Source: Zooshikella sp050749885 (GTDB taxonomy: Bacteria > Pseudomonadota > Gammaproteobacteria > Pseudomonadales > Zooshikellaceae). Taken from it: a stretch of 64,000 nt of DNA. The notes under the pieces were generated by a model, which saw only the letters and a list, made by a program, of their open reading frames with translations, searched no databases and was not told the DNA's origin. The DNA is taken from assembly GCF_050749885.1 (NCBI RefSeq), contig NZ_JBOIUB010000013.1, forward strand, positions 75,062-139,061, in the 5' to 3' direction. Shown here piece after piece: positions 1 through 9,070 of this stretch (position 1 is its first letter; each line of letters starts with the position of its first letter). The translations under genes and the position numbers were made by a program.

Positions 1-29
1 TGATCCTTTGATGAAGAGAAGGGGGAGAA

Positions 30-665
30 ATGGGCAGACCCATCGAATTTGACCGCAATGAAGTGTTAGAGCAGGCTTTGCAGTTATTCTGGAATACAGG
101 GTATAGTGCCACGTCTGTTGCTAACTTAGTAGAAGCAACGAAGCTTAAACCCGGTAGTTTATATGCAGCCTTTAAAAGTAAGCGAGGATTATTTATCGCA
201 ACGCTAGATCGGTATGCAGACCGCTGTATTTCAGAGTTACAACGCTGTCTTTCTGCTGACCAGTCACCATTAAATACAATTCGGTATTATTTTTCGCAGT
301 TAATACTTAAAATTGTTGAAGATGAAGAGAGTAAAGGGTGTTTTCTGATTAATACGATGTTAGAGGTAGCACCACACGATAATGAAATACACCAACGTGT
401 GATGGATTATTTTAATGATATGGAAGGCCGCTTTGCGGATAAAATTAAGCAATCTCAAACATGTGGTGAGGTAGCTGAGCATCAACCAGCAGATGAATTA
501 GCGAAATTCTTGATGACAGGGTCATGGGGACTACGCATTATGGGGAGTACCCGCCAACCTGAATGGCAGTTGCAAAAAATGGCGGATCATATGCTATCGG
601 TGTTAACACAATCCGCCGCTAAACCCACTATCCATAATGATAGTCCAGGAATAATGTCAATTTGA
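30..665 (+). CDS. TetR/AcrR-family transcriptional regulator
   Basis: This 211-residue protein has the layout of a TetR-family repressor. A winged-helix-free HTH lies at about residues 8-53, with the recognition-helix region TSVANLVEATKLKPGSLYAA followed by FKSKRGLF. The all-helical ligand domain that follows contains GCFLINTMLE, a segment typical of the NemR/AcuR-like branch. A strong ribosome site (GGGGGAG) sits just upstream of the ATG. The gene converges on yheS, so its target is not obvious from its right-hand neighbour; the left-hand neighbour is outside the window. Family assignment is secure. The ligand and operator cannot be inferred. Confidence 0.9.
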   Translation: MGRPIEFDRNEVLEQALQLFWNTGYSATSVANLVEATKLKPGSLYAAFKSKRGLFIATLDRYADRCISELQRCLSADQSPLNTIRYYFSQLILKIVEDEESKGCFLINTMLEVAPHDNEIHQRVMDYFNDMEGRFADKIKQSQTCGEVAEHQPADELAKFLMTGSWGLRIMGSTRQPEWQLQKMADHMLSVLTQSAAKPTIHNDSPGIMSI

Positions 666-706
666 GTTGTTAATGAGGTATTAATCATATACATCACTGA
701 CCAGGG

Positions 707-728
707 ATGGTTTTCCCCTTAAAACCAT
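707..728. terminator. Hairpin between convergent TetR gene and yheS
   Basis: A perfect 8-bp stem (ATGGTTTT / AAAACCAT) around a 6-base loop lies between the 3' ends of two convergent genes. There is no clear U-tract on either side, so it may act as a weak bidirectional terminator. This is inferred from position and symmetry only. Confidence 0.4.
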
Positions 729-788
729 TGGCAAAACATCACTCTAACGCTGCTATCATTCCCTCCTAGGTTTTCGTGTTTATTTCAA

Positions 789-2711
789 TTAGCCTGCATC
801 GTTGAGCGCCTCTTCAAGTGTTTCAAGCTCTGCCATGTTTATCAGTAATTGTTCTTCGGTTTCTTCTTGCTGTTTTTTTATTGTGCGCTGTTCAGTCAGT
901 AGTTGTTTTAACTGCTCTTTTTTACCATCACTGTAGATTTCATTGTCATTTAATTGGTTGGCGATGGTATCCAGTTTAGTTAACAGCTGCTCTAGTGCTT
1001 GCTCTTGTTGTTTGATTTTTGACGTCAGAGGACGAAGCTGTTGGCGAATTTCGGCTTTTTTGCGTCGTTGATCTTTTTTGGATTGAGAGGCTTGTGCGGT
1101 TTGATTTATTGCGGAACTATCAGACTGTTGCGCAGAGGGTTGCTTTTCTTGGTTTAACCATTGCGCATAATCGTCCAGATCACCTTCGTACTCTTTCACT
1201 TGATTATTGGCAACGAGCAACAGTTGATCAACACAGTTGCGTAATAAGTGTCGGTCATGAGAAACCACAACTAATGCGCCAGTAAATGCTTGTAATGCCA
1301 CAGTTAGTGCTTGGCGCATTTCCAGGTCAAGATGGTTAGTAGGCTCATCAAGTAGTAATAAATTGGGTTTTTGCCAGGCAATAATCGCTAAAGCCAAGCG
1401 GGCTTTCTCTCCTCCAGAAAAGTGGGTAATGGGGTCAAAGGCTAAATCACCACGAAAGTCAAAGGAACCTAAAAAATTTCGTATGCTTTGCTCTGATGCA
1501 TTGGGCGACAACCGTTGTAGGTGTAGTGTGGGGCTCGCATTATTATCTAAAAACTCTAATTGATGTTGCGCAAAATAACCTATTTTTAAATGTTCGCCAC
1601 AAATTCTTTCACCTTTAGGTGTGCTTAGGATTCCTGCCAGACTTTTAAGTAATGTTGATTTTCCTGCACCATTTGGCCCTAATAGTCCAATAGCGTCACC
1701 TGGGTGAATATTAAGTTTTACATTTTGCAGAATAGTGTGGTCTGCGTACCCTAAGGTGCAGTCTTGAAGCTGCAGCAGAGGGTCTGACATTTTTTCAGAA
1801 GAGGGGAAGGTGAACGTAAAAGGTGAATCAACATGCGCGGGTGCAATATTTTCAAGACGCTCTAAGGCTTTAATCCGGCTTTGTACTTGTTTGGCTTTTG
1901 TGGCCTTCGCTCGAAAACGTGCAATAAAGCTTTCAATATGGGCACGCTGTGTTTGTTGTTTTTCAAACATTGATTGTTGGTGGGCAAGCTGCTCACTACG
2001 TAATACTTCAAATTGGCTATAGTTACCTCGGTAGGTGTTGAGTTTTTGATGTTCAATATGAATAAGCTGATTAACCACATTATCCAGAAAATCTCGGTCA
2101 TGGGAAATTATAATCAGTGTACCCCGGTAGCTTTTTAGCCACTGTTCGAGCCAAAGAATAGCATCAAGATCAAGGTGGTTGGTGGGCTCATCTAATAATA
2201 ATAGATCAGAAGGTTTCATAAGGGCTTGTGCCAGATTGAGGCGTATTCGCCAGCCCCCTGAGAAATGAGTAACAGGTAGCTGTTCTTGCTGAGTATTAAA
2301 GCCTAAGCCATGAAGTAACTGCGCTGCACGATGATGTGCTGTGTAACCATCAATTTTTTCAAGTTCGCTGTGTAAGTGAGCAATAAGATTATTATTGTGT
2401 TGCTGTTCTGCTACGGCCAGTTGATGTTGGATTGAGCGTAGGTGTTGGTCTCCATCAATCACATACTCTATGGCTGCTTTATCAAGAGCTGTTACTTCTT
2501 GTTCCATGTGCGCGATACGCAGATTGGGGGTGATGGTAAATTCACCACTATCTATCATCAGTTGCTGATTAAAAACAGCGAATAATGACGATTTTCCACA
2601 ACCATTGGCACCTGTAATAGCGACCTTTTGGCCATCATGAATGGTTGTACTTGTATTCGTTAGTAGTATTTTACTTCCACGCTGTAAACTGATGTCATGT
2701 AATCGAATCAT
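789..2711 (-). CDS. yheS: ABC-F family ATPase YheS
   Basis: This 640-residue soluble protein has two ABC ATPase domains and no membrane segments, the architecture of ABC-F translation factors that act at the ribosomal E site. The first Walker A is GANGCGKSS at residues 34-42, with signature FSGGWR and Walker B LLLLDEPTNHLDL. The second half has GPNGAGKST, FSGGEKAR and LLLLDEPTNHLDL. A long inter-domain linker holds RFRAKATKAKQVQSRIKALE, the conserved ABC-F arm region, and the last ~90 residues form a Lys/Gln/Glu-rich coiled coil. Sequence detail (for example YVIDGD and SHDRDFLD) matches the YheS branch rather than Uup or EttA. Its neighbours, a TIGR02444 gene and an algP-like gene, match Pseudomonas gene order. 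Confidence 0.93.
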   Translation of the reverse strand: MIRLHDISLQRGSKILLTNTSTTIHDGQKVAITGANGCGKSSLFAVFNQQLMIDSGEFTITPNLRIAHMEQEVTALDKAAIEYVIDGDQHLRSIQHQLAVAEQQHNNNLIAHLHSELEKIDGYTAHHRAAQLLHGLGFNTQQEQLPVTHFSGGWRIRLNLAQALMKPSDLLLLDEPTNHLDLDAILWLEQWLKSYRGTLIIISHDRDFLDNVVNQLIHIEHQKLNTYRGNYSQFEVLRSEQLAHQQSMFEKQQTQRAHIESFIARFRAKATKAKQVQSRIKALERLENIAPAHVDSPFTFTFPSSEKMSDPLLQLQDCTLGYADHTILQNVKLNIHPGDAIGLLGPNGAGKSTLLKSLAGILSTPKGERICGEHLKIGYFAQHQLEFLDNNASPTLHLQRLSPNASEQSIRNFLGSFDFRGDLAFDPITHFSGGEKARLALAIIAWQKPNLLLLDEPTNHLDLEMRQALTVALQAFTGALVVVSHDRHLLRNCVDQLLLVANNQVKEYEGDLDDYAQWLNQEKQPSAQQSDSSAINQTAQASQSKKDQRRKKAEIRQQLRPLTSKIKQQEQALEQLLTKLDTIANQLNDNEIYSDGKKEQLKQLLTEQRTIKKQQEETEEQLLINMAELETLEEALNDAG

Positions 2712-2874
2712 AAAAACTTAGCTATGTGATGATTGAGTATGTTGCCCAGTATACCTGTCATCAAAAAGAATTATAGGCAGTTAATGGCAGCCAAAGGCAT
2801 TACATTGATGACTAAGAGAATTATATCGGTAATAGCTTATTTTGTGAGTATTTATACGAGCGGTGTACGTTTAT

Positions 2875-3378
2875 ATGCCTGATGCACTAATTAACCATTC
2901 ATTTTGGTCGTTTGCAGTGGCCTACTATACCCCAGAAAAAGAGAAAATTTTATTGGGGTTGCAAGATGATCATGGGCTGGATTGTTGTTGGTTGCTGTTT
3001 TGTGTTTGGTTATCTCAAAAAAATAAAGTACTCCCACTTCCTGAAAGTAATCCTGTCTATCAATGCATAAAGGATTGGAGTAAGCAAGTAATAGAACCAA
3101 TAAGATACTTAAGACAGCGCTTGAAAGAACCCGTAGAAAAATGCGCAATTACTCAGGGTTATAAATTTAGACAGCAGATAAAGCATTTAGAACTATGGGC
3201 AGAAAATCGCTATATGTATTGGCTATATTGTAGTGCAGATTTTTACCTAAACAGTACTGATAGCAAGCAGTTAGTTAGAATTAATACCAATTGTTACATC
3301 AACTATTATACTGAGTTAACCACAATTAATCGGAAGTTAAAAAAAGAATTGGAGCAATGGCTTAGGTTAGCGCATTAA
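2875..3378 (+). CDS. TIGR02444 (DUF2390) family protein
   Basis: This is a protein of about 167 residues with no signal peptide or membrane span. The N-terminal pattern (hydrophobic FWSFAVAYY, then LGLQDDHGLDCCWLLFCVWL) is what I recognise from the TIGR02444/DUF2390 family, whose function is unknown. Two starts are possible: GTG at 2863 or ATG four codons later. I prefer the ATG because it gives the family-like MPD start, but neither has a strong ribosome site. It is divergent from yheS and convergent with the algP-like gene, an arrangement also known in Pseudomonas. A role linked to either neighbour would be speculation. Confidence 0.75.
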   Translation: MPDALINHSFWSFAVAYYTPEKEKILLGLQDDHGLDCCWLLFCVWLSQKNKVLPLPESNPVYQCIKDWSKQVIEPIRYLRQRLKEPVEKCAITQGYKFRQQIKHLELWAENRYMYWLYCSADFYLNSTDSKQLVRINTNCYINYYTELTTINRKLKKELEQWLRLAH

Positions 3379-3415
3379 CTCCATTGAGTATAAGAATGCA
3401 ATGAAAGTTTAAATT

Positions 3416-3439
3416 AAAGAAGGACTTAGGCCCTTCTTT
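3416..3439 (-). terminator. Probable terminator of the algP-like gene
   Basis: An 8-bp stem (AAAGAAGG / CCTTCTTT) lies 12 bases beyond the algP-like stop codon. On the minus strand it is followed by the T-rich stretch TTTAATTTAAAC. It also lies just past the convergent TIGR02444 gene, so it may serve both. Confidence 0.5.
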
Positions 3440-3451
3440 AGTAAACCGTTA

Positions 3452-4579
3452 TTACATGTCTGTGGCAGGATCAAAGATGCTTCTTGGTGCATCAGAATCT
3501 TTATCATCAGACACTTCAGGTGTAGTCACTGGCGCTTCAGATACAGTATCTGGAGTCGTTGTTTCTACAGGTAACAGTTCTTGCTGACTTGTAGACTCAA
3601 CAACTGTTTCAGTTGTTGAGGTATCTGTCAGTAAGTCTTGTGTAGGCGCTTCTACAGGCGCTGTTGTAGCTTTTGTGGCTTTTTTAGGTGGACGGCCACG
3701 ACGACCTTTGGTTGCTTTAGCTTTTGTTGCTGCCGCCGTTTCAGTTGCTGCAGTTGCCTTTTTAGGTGGACGACCACGCTTTTTAGGTGCTGTTGCTTTA
3801 GGTGCGGCTGTTGTTGCTGCAGCAGTCGTTGCTTTTTTAGGTGGACGACCACGTTTTTTCTTAGGTGCGGCTGTTGCTGCTGCAGGAGCAGTGGTTGCTG
3901 TCGTCGCTTTCTTAGGCGGGCGACCACGACGTTTAGGCGCTGCGGCTGTCGTTGCTGCGGCAGCTGTCGCTTTTTTCGGCGGACGACCTGGGCCACGTTT
4001 CTTAGGTGCAGCTGCTTTAGCCGTTGTCGCTTTAGGAGGACGACCTGGACCACGCTTTTTCGCAGTTGTTGTCGCAGTTTTAGCTTTTGCTGGACGACCG
4101 CGTTTGCCTGGTTTTTTGGTTGCAGTTTTAGCTGCTTTTAGTTCTTTGACGGCTTGCGTTTTGGCAATTTCTGCTTCGAATTTTGCAAGTACTTTATCAC
4201 GCTTAGTGGCGTACTTGATATCTTCTTTAAGCTCTTTAAGCTCTTCTTTAGCAGTGCTTAGTTCGTCTCTGAGAACCGTAACTTCTTCTCTAGCGACAGC
4301 TAAGTCAACATTTGCTTTCTCTAACTGGCGCACTGTAGCGGCAGTTTTTTTGACTTTAAGTTTTGCTGAAAGTGTTGTTTGTCGAAGCTTTGCTTTCTCC
4401 TGTTTTAGTTTTGCTTTTTCCACTTTGGTTTGAAGTGAAGTTATTTGCTTCTCGAGTTGAGTTAGCTCTTTCTCTTGAGCTTGAGCTAATTGCTGCTCGA
4501 GTTTTTGAATTTGCTGTTTTATATCTGAAACAGAAACAGCTACAGCTCGTCGAGCCGTTGCTTTTTTCTTGGCTGCCAT
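3452..4579 (-). CDS. algP: AlgP-like histone-H1-like protein with repeated AT-hooks
   Basis: This 375-residue protein starts with a basic tip (MAAKKKATARR). About 140 residues of Lys/Glu/Gln heptad-like sequence follow, a likely coiled coil. A low-complexity Ala/Thr/Lys/Pro region (about residues 155-310) then contains seven RGRP or RGPGRP cores, such as KKRGPGRPPK and KRRGRPPKK, which are AT-hook DNA-binding motifs. The tail is acidic and ends DDKDSDAPRSIFDPATDM. In Pseudomonas the same position holds algP (algR3), a histone-like regulator with KPAA repeats. Here the repeats are AT-hook units instead, so orthology rests mainly on synteny and general design. The repeats create long spurious open frames on the opposite strand. 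Minor-groove DNA binding is inferred from the motif. Confidence 0.75.
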   Translation of the reverse strand: MAAKKKATARRAVAVSVSDIKQQIQKLEQQLAQAQEKELTQLEKQITSLQTKVEKAKLKQEKAKLRQTTLSAKLKVKKTAATVRQLEKANVDLAVAREEVTVLRDELSTAKEELKELKEDIKYATKRDKVLAKFEAEIAKTQAVKELKAAKTATKKPGKRGRPAKAKTATTTAKKRGPGRPPKATTAKAAAPKKRGPGRPPKKATAAAATTAAAPKRRGRPPKKATTATTAPAAATAAPKKKRGRPPKKATTAAATTAAPKATAPKKRGRPPKKATAATETAAATKAKATKGRRGRPPKKATKATTAPVEAPTQDLLTDTSTTETVVESTSQQELLPVETTTPDTVSEAPVTTPEVSDDKDSDAPRSIFDPATDM

Positions 4580-4917
4580 TTTAATTCCTCATCTAACAGT
4601 AGCGTAGAGATCAATTTAAAAGAATTATACGAAGAGAAAAATAATTATCCATATCTTAAGGATGAAAAATTAAAAATATTTACCTTATGGTGGCAAAAAT
4701 AGGAAACACTTGCAAATATTTTGTGCGTAATATTGATACTAATAGCATTATACTTTAAGTAATAGTTGCAATATTTCCAGGAAAACTCTTAATAAGACAA
4801 AATGTGAATCAGTGTAATTTTTCCACTGTGCTGTAACTGATTGAAGTATTCATCAAGAGGAAAAATATTAATGGCAAATTGACGTAATATTATCCATTCA
4901 TGCAAAGAGGCTAAATT
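4580..4917. other. AT-rich intergenic region between algP-like gene and parA
   Basis: These 338 bases separate two divergent genes and should contain both promoters. The sequence is strongly AT-rich. The only element I can assign is GAGG seven bases before the parA ATG, a good ribosome site. No RNA gene or convincing small reading frame was seen. Confidence 0.5.
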
Positions 4918-5682
4918 ATGAAACGTCGAGTAGTTTTTAATCAGAAAGGAGGTGTTGGAAAGTCCACAATAGCGTGTAATCTCGCTGCTATCGCTGCCAG
5001 CCAGGGTAAGCGAACGCTACTTATCGATCTTGATGGGCAGCGTAACTCCTCTCTTTATCTGCTTGGGAAAAACTATAGTACATCTCTTCCTACTATAGCT
5101 GATTTCTTTCAGGAAAGTCTGACATTTCGTTTAACCGGAGCCAATCTTCGTTCTTATATTGCGACAACCCAATATGCAGATCTTTCATTATTACCCTCGT
5201 CTCCTCAATTGAATGAGTTGCAGCATAAACTGGAAACCCGCCATAAGATATATAAGTTACGCGAAGCACTTGATCGTGTTGAACACTTATTTGATGAAGT
5301 CTATATAGATACGCCACCCGCGTTTAATTTTTATAGTTTATCGGCATTGATAGCGGCAGATAATTGCCTGGTACCCTTTGATTGTGATGATTTTTCTCGT
5401 CGAGCGCTCTATGACTTAATTGCGAATATCAATGAAACGCGTGTTGATCATAATTCTGCACTAAGTATTGAAGGTATTGTGGTTAATCAGTTTCAACCTC
5501 GAGCAAAATTACCTCAGGAAATGGTTAATCAGTTATTAGATGAAGATATGCCAATATTATCGCCTTATATTTCCTCTTCAATAAAAATCAGAGAGTCGCA
5601 TGAGCAAGCAATACCGCTAATACATTTTGAACCTAAACACAAAGTGACTATTGAGTTTTGCGGGCTTTATGCAGGTTTATAA
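4918..5682 (+). CDS. Orphan ParA-family ATPase
   Basis: This 254-residue protein is a deviant-Walker ATPase of the ParA/MinD superfamily. KGGVGKST at residues 10-17 has the signature lysine, LLIDLDGQ is the Walker A' region, and VYIDTPPAF is the Walker B/switch II segment. No ParB gene or parS-like site is adjacent, so this is an orphan ParA rather than the chromosome partition pair. Orphan ParAs position cargo such as chemotaxis arrays, carboxysomes or secretion machines; which cargo applies here cannot be told. It interrupts the algP-FKBP order I know from Pseudomonas. The ATG follows GAGG at seven-base spacing. Confidence 0.85.
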   Translation: MKRRVVFNQKGGVGKSTIACNLAAIAASQGKRTLLIDLDGQRNSSLYLLGKNYSTSLPTIADFFQESLTFRLTGANLRSYIATTQYADLSLLPSSPQLNELQHKLETRHKIYKLREALDRVEHLFDEVYIDTPPAFNFYSLSALIAADNCLVPFDCDDFSRRALYDLIANINETRVDHNSALSIEGIVVNQFQPRAKLPQEMVNQLLDEDMPILSPYISSSIKIRESHEQAIPLIHFEPKHKVTIEFCGLYAGL

Positions 5683-5990
5683 TTGTCGATATTTATGGAA
5701 CTAAAATACTAAGGAATTACTTTACTATTTTAACGTGTATTAACCAGCATGATCCAATAACTGTGCATTAAGTGGACAACTCATTAACGCTCTATACCTT
5801 CTTTCTGGCTGATGGGGTATGATGCGGTCAACCCTTAAATTGGTTGCCTGCCAATAGGAGTGGAAGGTTGGCACTTATCGGCCCAAATGGCCATAGGCGA
5901 ACTTTCTAAGGCTAGGGGGCTCAAAACTGCAGTATCCTTTTGGGTGCGTAGTGCTAAGGACATAATTCAACCAACTTATATGAGAAGATC
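5683..5990 (+). promoter_or_regulatory. FKBP gene leader with three consecutive hairpins
   Basis: This 308-base gap holds a stretch visibly richer in GC than its surroundings. It can form three successive stems: GGTCAACC with GGTTGCC (5826-5848), GCCAA with TTGGC (5850-5872) enclosing a loop with AGGAGTGGAAGG, and GGCC with GGCC (5880-5892). It could be the structured leader of the downstream isomerase gene or a small RNA. I recognise no known RNA family in it. Confidence 0.3.
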
Positions 5991-6749
5991 ATGAAATTAA
6001 AAGTATTAACAGCCGGTTTGGTGTTGGCAACAGCTTCACAGGTATTTGCAGAACCTGTTAAATTAACCAACGACAAGCAGAAACTCAGCTATAGTCTGGG
6101 CGTTATGTTTTCACAACGGCTGAAAGCAGACTTTAAATATGATGACCTGGACTTAAATGTCATGTCTGCTGCAATGGCAAATGTGTTGAAAGATGAAAAA
6201 ACTGCGCTGGATGAGCAAGAAATGATCAAAATCATTCAAAAAGCTCAACGTGAAAGCTATGAACGTGCTCAAAAGCGTATGGAAAAAGAAGCAAAAGAAA
6301 ACTTAGCGAAAGAAAAAGCATTTTTAGACAAAAATGCTAAGGCTGATGGAGTTGTCAAAACTGACTCAGGATTACAGTATAAGGTAATCACTAAAGGTGA
6401 AGGTGAAAAGCCAAAGGCTGATAGTACGGTTGTTGTTCACTATGAAGGCCGTACCTTAGATGGAAATATTTTTGATAGCTCATATAAGCGAGGTGAGCCA
6501 GCGACATTTGGTGTGAATCAAGTTATTCCTGGTTGGACTGAAGCACTACAGTTAATGCCTCAAGGTTCTGTTTGGGAGCTTTATATTCCTTCTGAGTTAG
6601 CTTATGGACCAGGCGGTATCCCTAATAAGATTAGCCCAAACTCCACGCTTATCTTTAAAGTTGAGCTGAAAGAAATCAAAAAGCCTGAGAAAGTCGAAAA
6701 GAAAGCTGAAAAGAAAGCTGAAAAGAAAGAAGAACCTAAAAAAGGTTAA
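5991..6749 (+). CDS. Periplasmic FKBP-type peptidyl-prolyl isomerase
   Basis: This 252-residue protein catalyses cis-trans isomerisation at proline in exported proteins, by family. A signal peptide ends at VFA-E (residues 20-21). Residues 25-115 are the helical FKBP_N dimerisation domain (KLSYSLGVMFSQRL, then a long Lys/Glu helix). Residues 125-222 are the FKBP domain, with VVVHYEGRTLDGNIFDSSY, VIPGWTEALQLM and AYGPGGIPNKISPNSTL. This is the FkpA/Mip/FklB layout. An unusual tail of Lys-Glu repeats (KKAEKKAEKK) closes the protein. The Pseudomonas counterpart lies beside algP and algQ, as here. The start follows a weak GAGAAG site. Confidence 0.92.
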   Translation: MKLKVLTAGLVLATASQVFAEPVKLTNDKQKLSYSLGVMFSQRLKADFKYDDLDLNVMSAAMANVLKDEKTALDEQEMIKIIQKAQRESYERAQKRMEKEAKENLAKEKAFLDKNAKADGVVKTDSGLQYKVITKGEGEKPKADSTVVVHYEGRTLDGNIFDSSYKRGEPATFGVNQVIPGWTEALQLMPQGSVWELYIPSELAYGPGGIPNKISPNSTLIFKVELKEIKKPEKVEKKAEKKAEKKEEPKKG

Positions 6750-6887
6750 TGGGTGATAAATCACGTGCAATTGAGCGTGATACTTCCTTTTGATATTAGG
6801 TTCATACTAGTAGTTGGCGGTGAGAGAATGTCGTCATCGCCACTACTAAACGCTTAGGATCACCATATAAAGTGGATTTCTTTGCGA

Positions 6888-7862
6888 TTAGCGTAAGGCA
6901 TACATCAGGCCGTTAGAGCCAAGCGCGTAAAACTGATCTTGACCAAATGCTAACGCTTGAATAGCAACGCCTGTAGGTTTCCACGCTTGTCTTCTACTCA
7001 CTTGCCACTGTTTAATCACTTTTTTTTGTTTTAAATCATGCAGTTTTATTTCACGGTTGGTGGTGCCTGTTAATAAAAGTTGTTCGTTATCAGAAAATAT
7101 TGCACTGGCGAGAGTAGGGCCGCGCCCCATCCACTCAGCATGGGGATTAACATCGTACACTAGCTCCCCCGTTTTAGTATCGCGTACTTGGGCAATACTA
7201 TTTGCCGCTGCCATAAATGCAAAACGATGGTTTGCTGATAAAGACACTGAAACAACTTTATTTCCCATATCCCAATTATGAATAAGCTTTCCTGTTGTGG
7301 TGTCCCATAATTTAGCGGTGTAGTCGTCTGATCCTGATAACACCATCATGTTGTCATCTGATATTGCAACTGCATTAACGCTATCTGCGTGAAGGTAAGT
7401 GCGTTCAACCCCTCCGCTTTTAATATTAAATAAAATAGCGCGATTATCTAGCAAACCTAATAGCGCAATATTTCCTGCATTTGATAATGCAACACTGGAG
7501 ATATCTCCTGGTGCACGCCAGAATGCTTGAGGCTCACCTGTTACAGTTGACCAGAGCACAAGAGATTGTAAGTTATCTGCAGTAACGGCTAATTCATTAT
7601 TTCCGGAAAAGGCGGCAGCAACGATAAAGCTGAAAACACCTTCTTGATGATTCCAGTTAAATCGGCGCTCATAGGCTGGGAATTGCCAAAGGCTACCACC
7701 GTGGTTGATGGAGCCAATCATGGCGAGTTTACCATTATGTGACAGTGCGCTGGTGTAATTACCCACTACGGCTAACTCCCAAAATTTTTCTTCTTTTTGG
7801 CTACAGCCGGCCACTAAGAAGATAAAAAAAGTCATAATGAGTAGTTTGGGAAAGGTGTACAT
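6888..7862 (-). CDS. WD40-repeat lipoprotein
   Basis: This 324-residue protein begins with a lipoprotein signal peptide; the lipobox VAGC places the lipidated Cys at residue 20. The remainder is made of degenerate WD40 beta-propeller repeats. The clearest is VLSGSDDYTAKLWDTTTGK, and others include LAVTADNLQSLVLWSTVTGE and LLLTGTTNREIKLHD. It is probably an envelope-anchored propeller that serves as a protein interaction platform. The partner is unknown, and the gene stands alone between the isomerase gene and the metal permease operon. Family call firm, role unassigned. Confidence 0.85.
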   Translation of the reverse strand: MYTFPKLLIMTFFIFLVAGCSQKEEKFWELAVVGNYTSALSHNGKLAMIGSINHGGSLWQFPAYERRFNWNHQEGVFSFIVAAAFSGNNELAVTADNLQSLVLWSTVTGEPQAFWRAPGDISSVALSNAGNIALLGLLDNRAILFNIKSGGVERTYLHADSVNAVAISDDNMMVLSGSDDYTAKLWDTTTGKLIHNWDMGNKVVSVSLSANHRFAFMAAANSIAQVRDTKTGELVYDVNPHAEWMGRGPTLASAIFSDNEQLLLTGTTNREIKLHDLKQKKVIKQWQVSRRQAWKPTGVAIQALAFGQDQFYALGSNGLMYALR

Positions 7863-8056
7863 AATGATTAAACAGACGTTAGCTAAGCCGTAAGAATTTG
7901 TGCGTTATAGAGAAAGTTACTCTCTCACTAAGGATATAAATACAGGTTAGCAGCTTTTATCTTGGAGATTGGAGATGACTGAAGCTATCTTGTTTGTGGC
8001 ATGATATAGCTTCAGTCGCAGGATAAAGGTTGGTAATGAGTTTTTCTTTACAGAGA

Positions 8057-9070
8057 CTAGACAGGTAGCAGTTGTCGTCTTAAAGGTTTGATGGCCAGTA
8101 ACACTAAAAGAATACTGCACATGGTATTGAACCAAATAGGAAATAAAGCATGTTCTGGCTGTATTTGTGCGGTAATGTCAATTTGGAGCTGACCAACAAT
8201 TAAATCGGTCATTAATCCAAAACTAATACACCCTAGGCTAATTGCGATAATGTAGCCTAAAAAAGCACGATGACCTAATTCTTTACGAATAATTCCAAGG
8301 GTGCCTAGATTGGTCGCTGGCCCTGCTAATAAAAATACCAGTACAGTTCCAGGGGAAATTCCAGCAAGCAGTAATGCTGCAGCAAGAGGCGTTGAAGCGG
8401 TAGCGCAAATATACATAGGTATACCTGCAATCAACATAAAGAACATGGCAAACACCCCATGTCCCCAGTCACTGAGTGCGGAGGATGGTAAGAATGTCAT
8501 CACTAAGCCCGCAACAATTAGGCCTATAAGCAGCCAACCTAGCATATCATCGTACAGTTGAGTAATGGCATAGCGTATACCCTCCCATGTGGTTGTTTTT
8601 GTTTGGGGTTTACTATGTCCTTTACAACATCCACCAGAGGGCGAATGAGTCACTGGCTGAGTCTCTTTTTCAGTGAGTTTTTCACCTAAGAGACCTGTCA
8701 ATAGCGCTAAAAAAATACCGTAGATTGGACGAATGATGGCCATAAAAGGGCCTAACATCCCATAACTTAAGGTAATAGAATCTACGCCATTTTCAGGAGT
8801 AGAAACTAAAAATGATAAAGTTGCGCCTTTGGAGGCTCCTTTTCGGCGTAGTTCCATCGCAACGGGTACAACACCGCAAGAGCACAAAGGTAAGGGCGCG
8901 CCAATAATAGCGGCACGTATAATAGCGGTTAGACCAGGCTTACCAAGCCAGCGTTGTAAATGTTGCTGAGGTAGCCAGGTTTTCATTAGTCCGGCAAGTA
9001 CCAGGCCAAGGAGTAGCCAGGGGGATGCAGCATTGGTGAGCGTAATAATATTTTCTATAAATGCTGTCAT
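8057..9070 (-). CDS. SO_0444-type metal efflux permease (DUF318/ArsP-like)
   Basis: This 337-residue polytopic membrane protein has two related halves of four to five membrane spans. The motif PLCSCGVVP (residues 61-69, Cys63 and Cys65) in the first half is the hallmark of the YraQ/ArsP/SO_0444 permease group. The loop between the halves is rich in soft-metal ligands (GGCCKGHSK). Members are described as Cu/Zn efflux or organoarsenical permeases, so metal export is likely, but the ion cannot be read from sequence. The start overlaps the stop of the upstream MerR gene by ATGA, indicating translational coupling and one operon under the MerR-type promoter. Confidence 0.85.
   Translation of the reverse strand: MTAFIENIITLTNAASPWLLLGLVLAGLMKTWLPQQHLQRWLGKPGLTAIIRAAIIGAPLPLCSCGVVPVAMELRRKGASKGATLSFLVSTPENGVDSITLSYGMLGPFMAIIRPIYGIFLALLTGLLGEKLTEKETQPVTHSPSGGCCKGHSKPQTKTTTWEGIRYAITQLYDDMLGWLLIGLIVAGLVMTFLPSSALSDWGHGVFAMFFMLIAGIPMYICATASTPLAAALLLAGISPGTVLVFLLAGPATNLGTLGIIRKELGHRAFLGYIIAISLGCISFGLMTDLIVGQLQIDITAQIQPEHALFPIWFNTMCSILLVLLAIKPLRRQLLPV

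Noticed and set aside
3638..4433. Long open frames opposite the algP-like gene, rich in Arg/Cys or Gly/Arg/Pro
   Set aside because: They are mirror products of the Ala/Lys/Pro repeat DNA on the other strand, have no ribosome sites and no family resemblance.
5683..5990. 6S, 4.5S or tmRNA in the gap before the FKBP gene
   Set aside because: None of the conserved motifs of these RNAs could be found; only generic hairpins are present.
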